Position numbers and translations under genes: made by a program. A stretch of DNA of 6,751 bases from Vulcanococcus sp. SFB_649D_100_25 (lineage in GTDB: Bacteria > Cyanobacteriota > Cyanobacteriia > PCC-6307 > Cyanobiaceae). How positions within the stretch are numbered: the stretch's first letter is position 1; each line of letters opens with the position of its first letter. Positions 6,158 through 6,751 of this stretch are shown piece after piece. The notes under the pieces are model-generated. The model saw nothing but the letters and a program-made list of their open reading frames with translations. It had not been told where the DNA came from and searched no databases. Where the stretch lies: assembly GCA_030833825.1 (NCBI GenBank), contig JAURGL010000092.1:1-6751 (forward strand). Reading direction: 5' to 3'.

Positions 6158-6751
6158 GTGTCAGTCCCCCGCCTCCATCCCCGCACGATCGAGGCCGTTA
6201 AGGAGCGCGCTGACATCGTCGATGTGGTGGGTGAGCACGTCGTGCTCAAGAAAAAGGGTCGGGAGTTCGTCGGGATCTGCCCCTTCCACGACGACAAGTC
6301 TCCGTCGATGACGGTGTCTCCAGCCAAGCAGTTCTACTACTGCTTCTCCTGTGGTGCCGGTGGCAATTCCATCAAGTTCCTGATGGAACTTCAGCGCCAG
6401 AGCTTCAGCGATGTGGTGCTGGAGCTGGCGCGCAAATATCAGCTCCCGGTGGAGACCCTGGAGGGCCCCCAGCAGGAGCGTCTGCGGCAGCAGCTGTCCC
6501 GCCGCGATCAACTGCACAAGGCCCTCTCCCTGGCGGCCGGCTGGTTCCGCAGCCAGCTGCGCAGCCCGGAGGGCGCCGGTGCCCTGGCCTATCTGCGCGA
6601 GCAGCGGGGCCTGAGCGAAACCACGCTCGAGAGCTTTGGCCTCGGCTATGCGCCGGAGCGCTGGGATGGGCTGCTCAGCCACCTCCAGCAGGTGGAGGGG
6701 CTCTCGCCGGAGCTCTTGGAGGCGGCCGGCCTGGTGGTGCCGCGCCGCGGC
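6158..6751 (+). CDS. dnaG: DNA primase, N-terminal part (3'-partial)
   Basis: DnaG synthesises the short RNA primers used by the replicative polymerase. The first 198 residues are present and the frame is open to the window end. The start is RLHPRTIEAVKERADIVDVV, followed by the N-terminal zinc-binding (CHC2) domain with C41, H44, C62 and C65 in the CPFH...YYCFSCGAGG pattern. Next is FLMELQRQSFSDVVLELA and the beginning of the link to the TOPRIM catalytic core, which lies outside the window. The GTG at 6158 is the only likely start: an in-frame TGA at 6146-6148 closes the frame just upstream, and GTG gives MSVPRLHPRTIEA. GGAG at 6153-6156 is too close to act as a standard ribosome binding site. 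The promoter must lie within the divergent transporter gene, since only 13 bases separate the two starts. Together with dnaE it makes this a replication-gene neighbourhood. Confidence 0.96.
   Translation, partial: MSVPRLHPRTIEAVKERADIVDVVGEHVVLKKKGREFVGICPFHDDKSPSMTVSPAKQFYYCFSCGAGGNSIKFLMELQRQSFSDVVLELARKYQLPVETLEGPQQERLRQQLSRRDQLHKALSLAAGWFRSQLRSPEGAGALAYLREQRGLSETTLESFGLGYAPERWDGLLSHLQQVEGLSPELLEAAGLVVPRRG

Noticed and set aside
6145..6327. N-terminal extension of the transporter frame beyond GTG 6144
   Set aside because: It would be fully antisense to the conserved zinc-binding region of dnaG and adds polar sequence unlike an EamA N-terminus.
6161..6682. Minus-strand open frame opposite dnaG
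   Set aside because: It is a shadow of the dnaG frame, whose zinc motif and conserved N-terminus are clear.

Overview
This window is a dense stretch of ordinary chromosome from a GC-rich picocyanobacterium of the marine Synechococcus / Cyanobium type. Three things point there. A single unsplit dnaE has typical cyanobacterial sequence, and a PAM68-type photosystem II assembly protein follows directly after rpsO. The order dnaE > < pam68 < rpsO < ruvA, lipoprotein > < EamA transporter, dnaG > is one I recall from that group. GC is high by eye, and almost every base is coding.

Layout: (1) 2-3361, plus strand, most of dnaE, the replicative DNA polymerase III alpha subunit, with its N-terminus cut off by the window edge. 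(2) 4765-3336, minus strand, a three-gene run of ruvA, rpsO and a PAM68-family gene. The last gene starts one base after the rpsO stop and overlaps the 3' end of dnaE tail to tail. (3) 4842-5264, plus strand, a small predicted lipoprotein of unknown function, divergent from ruvA. (4) 6144-5227, minus strand, a ten-helix-type EamA/DMT transporter that overlaps the lipoprotein gene tail to tail. (5) 6158-6751, plus strand, the N-terminal part of dnaG primase, divergent from the transporter with only 13 bases between start codons.

Three genes belong to DNA replication and repair: the DnaE polymerase, the DnaG primase and the RuvA Holliday-junction protein. RpsO serves translation and PAM68 serves photosystem II assembly. 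The lipoprotein and the transporter have no evident link to these. There is no intergenic stretch of 300 bases; the longest gaps are about 77 bases (4766-4841) and 61 bases (4039-4099).

I looked for an undescribed system and did not find one: no mobile element, CRISPR array, toxin-antitoxin pair, defence gene, tRNA or rRNA. The points worth a second look are small. They are the anomalous first ~30 bases, an uninterrupted dnaE at the classic split-intein site, a terminator-like hairpin inside the antisense gene, a dyad in the rpsO leader, the rpsO-pam68 junction, the unknown lipoprotein, and the very tight divergent and convergent gene junctions.
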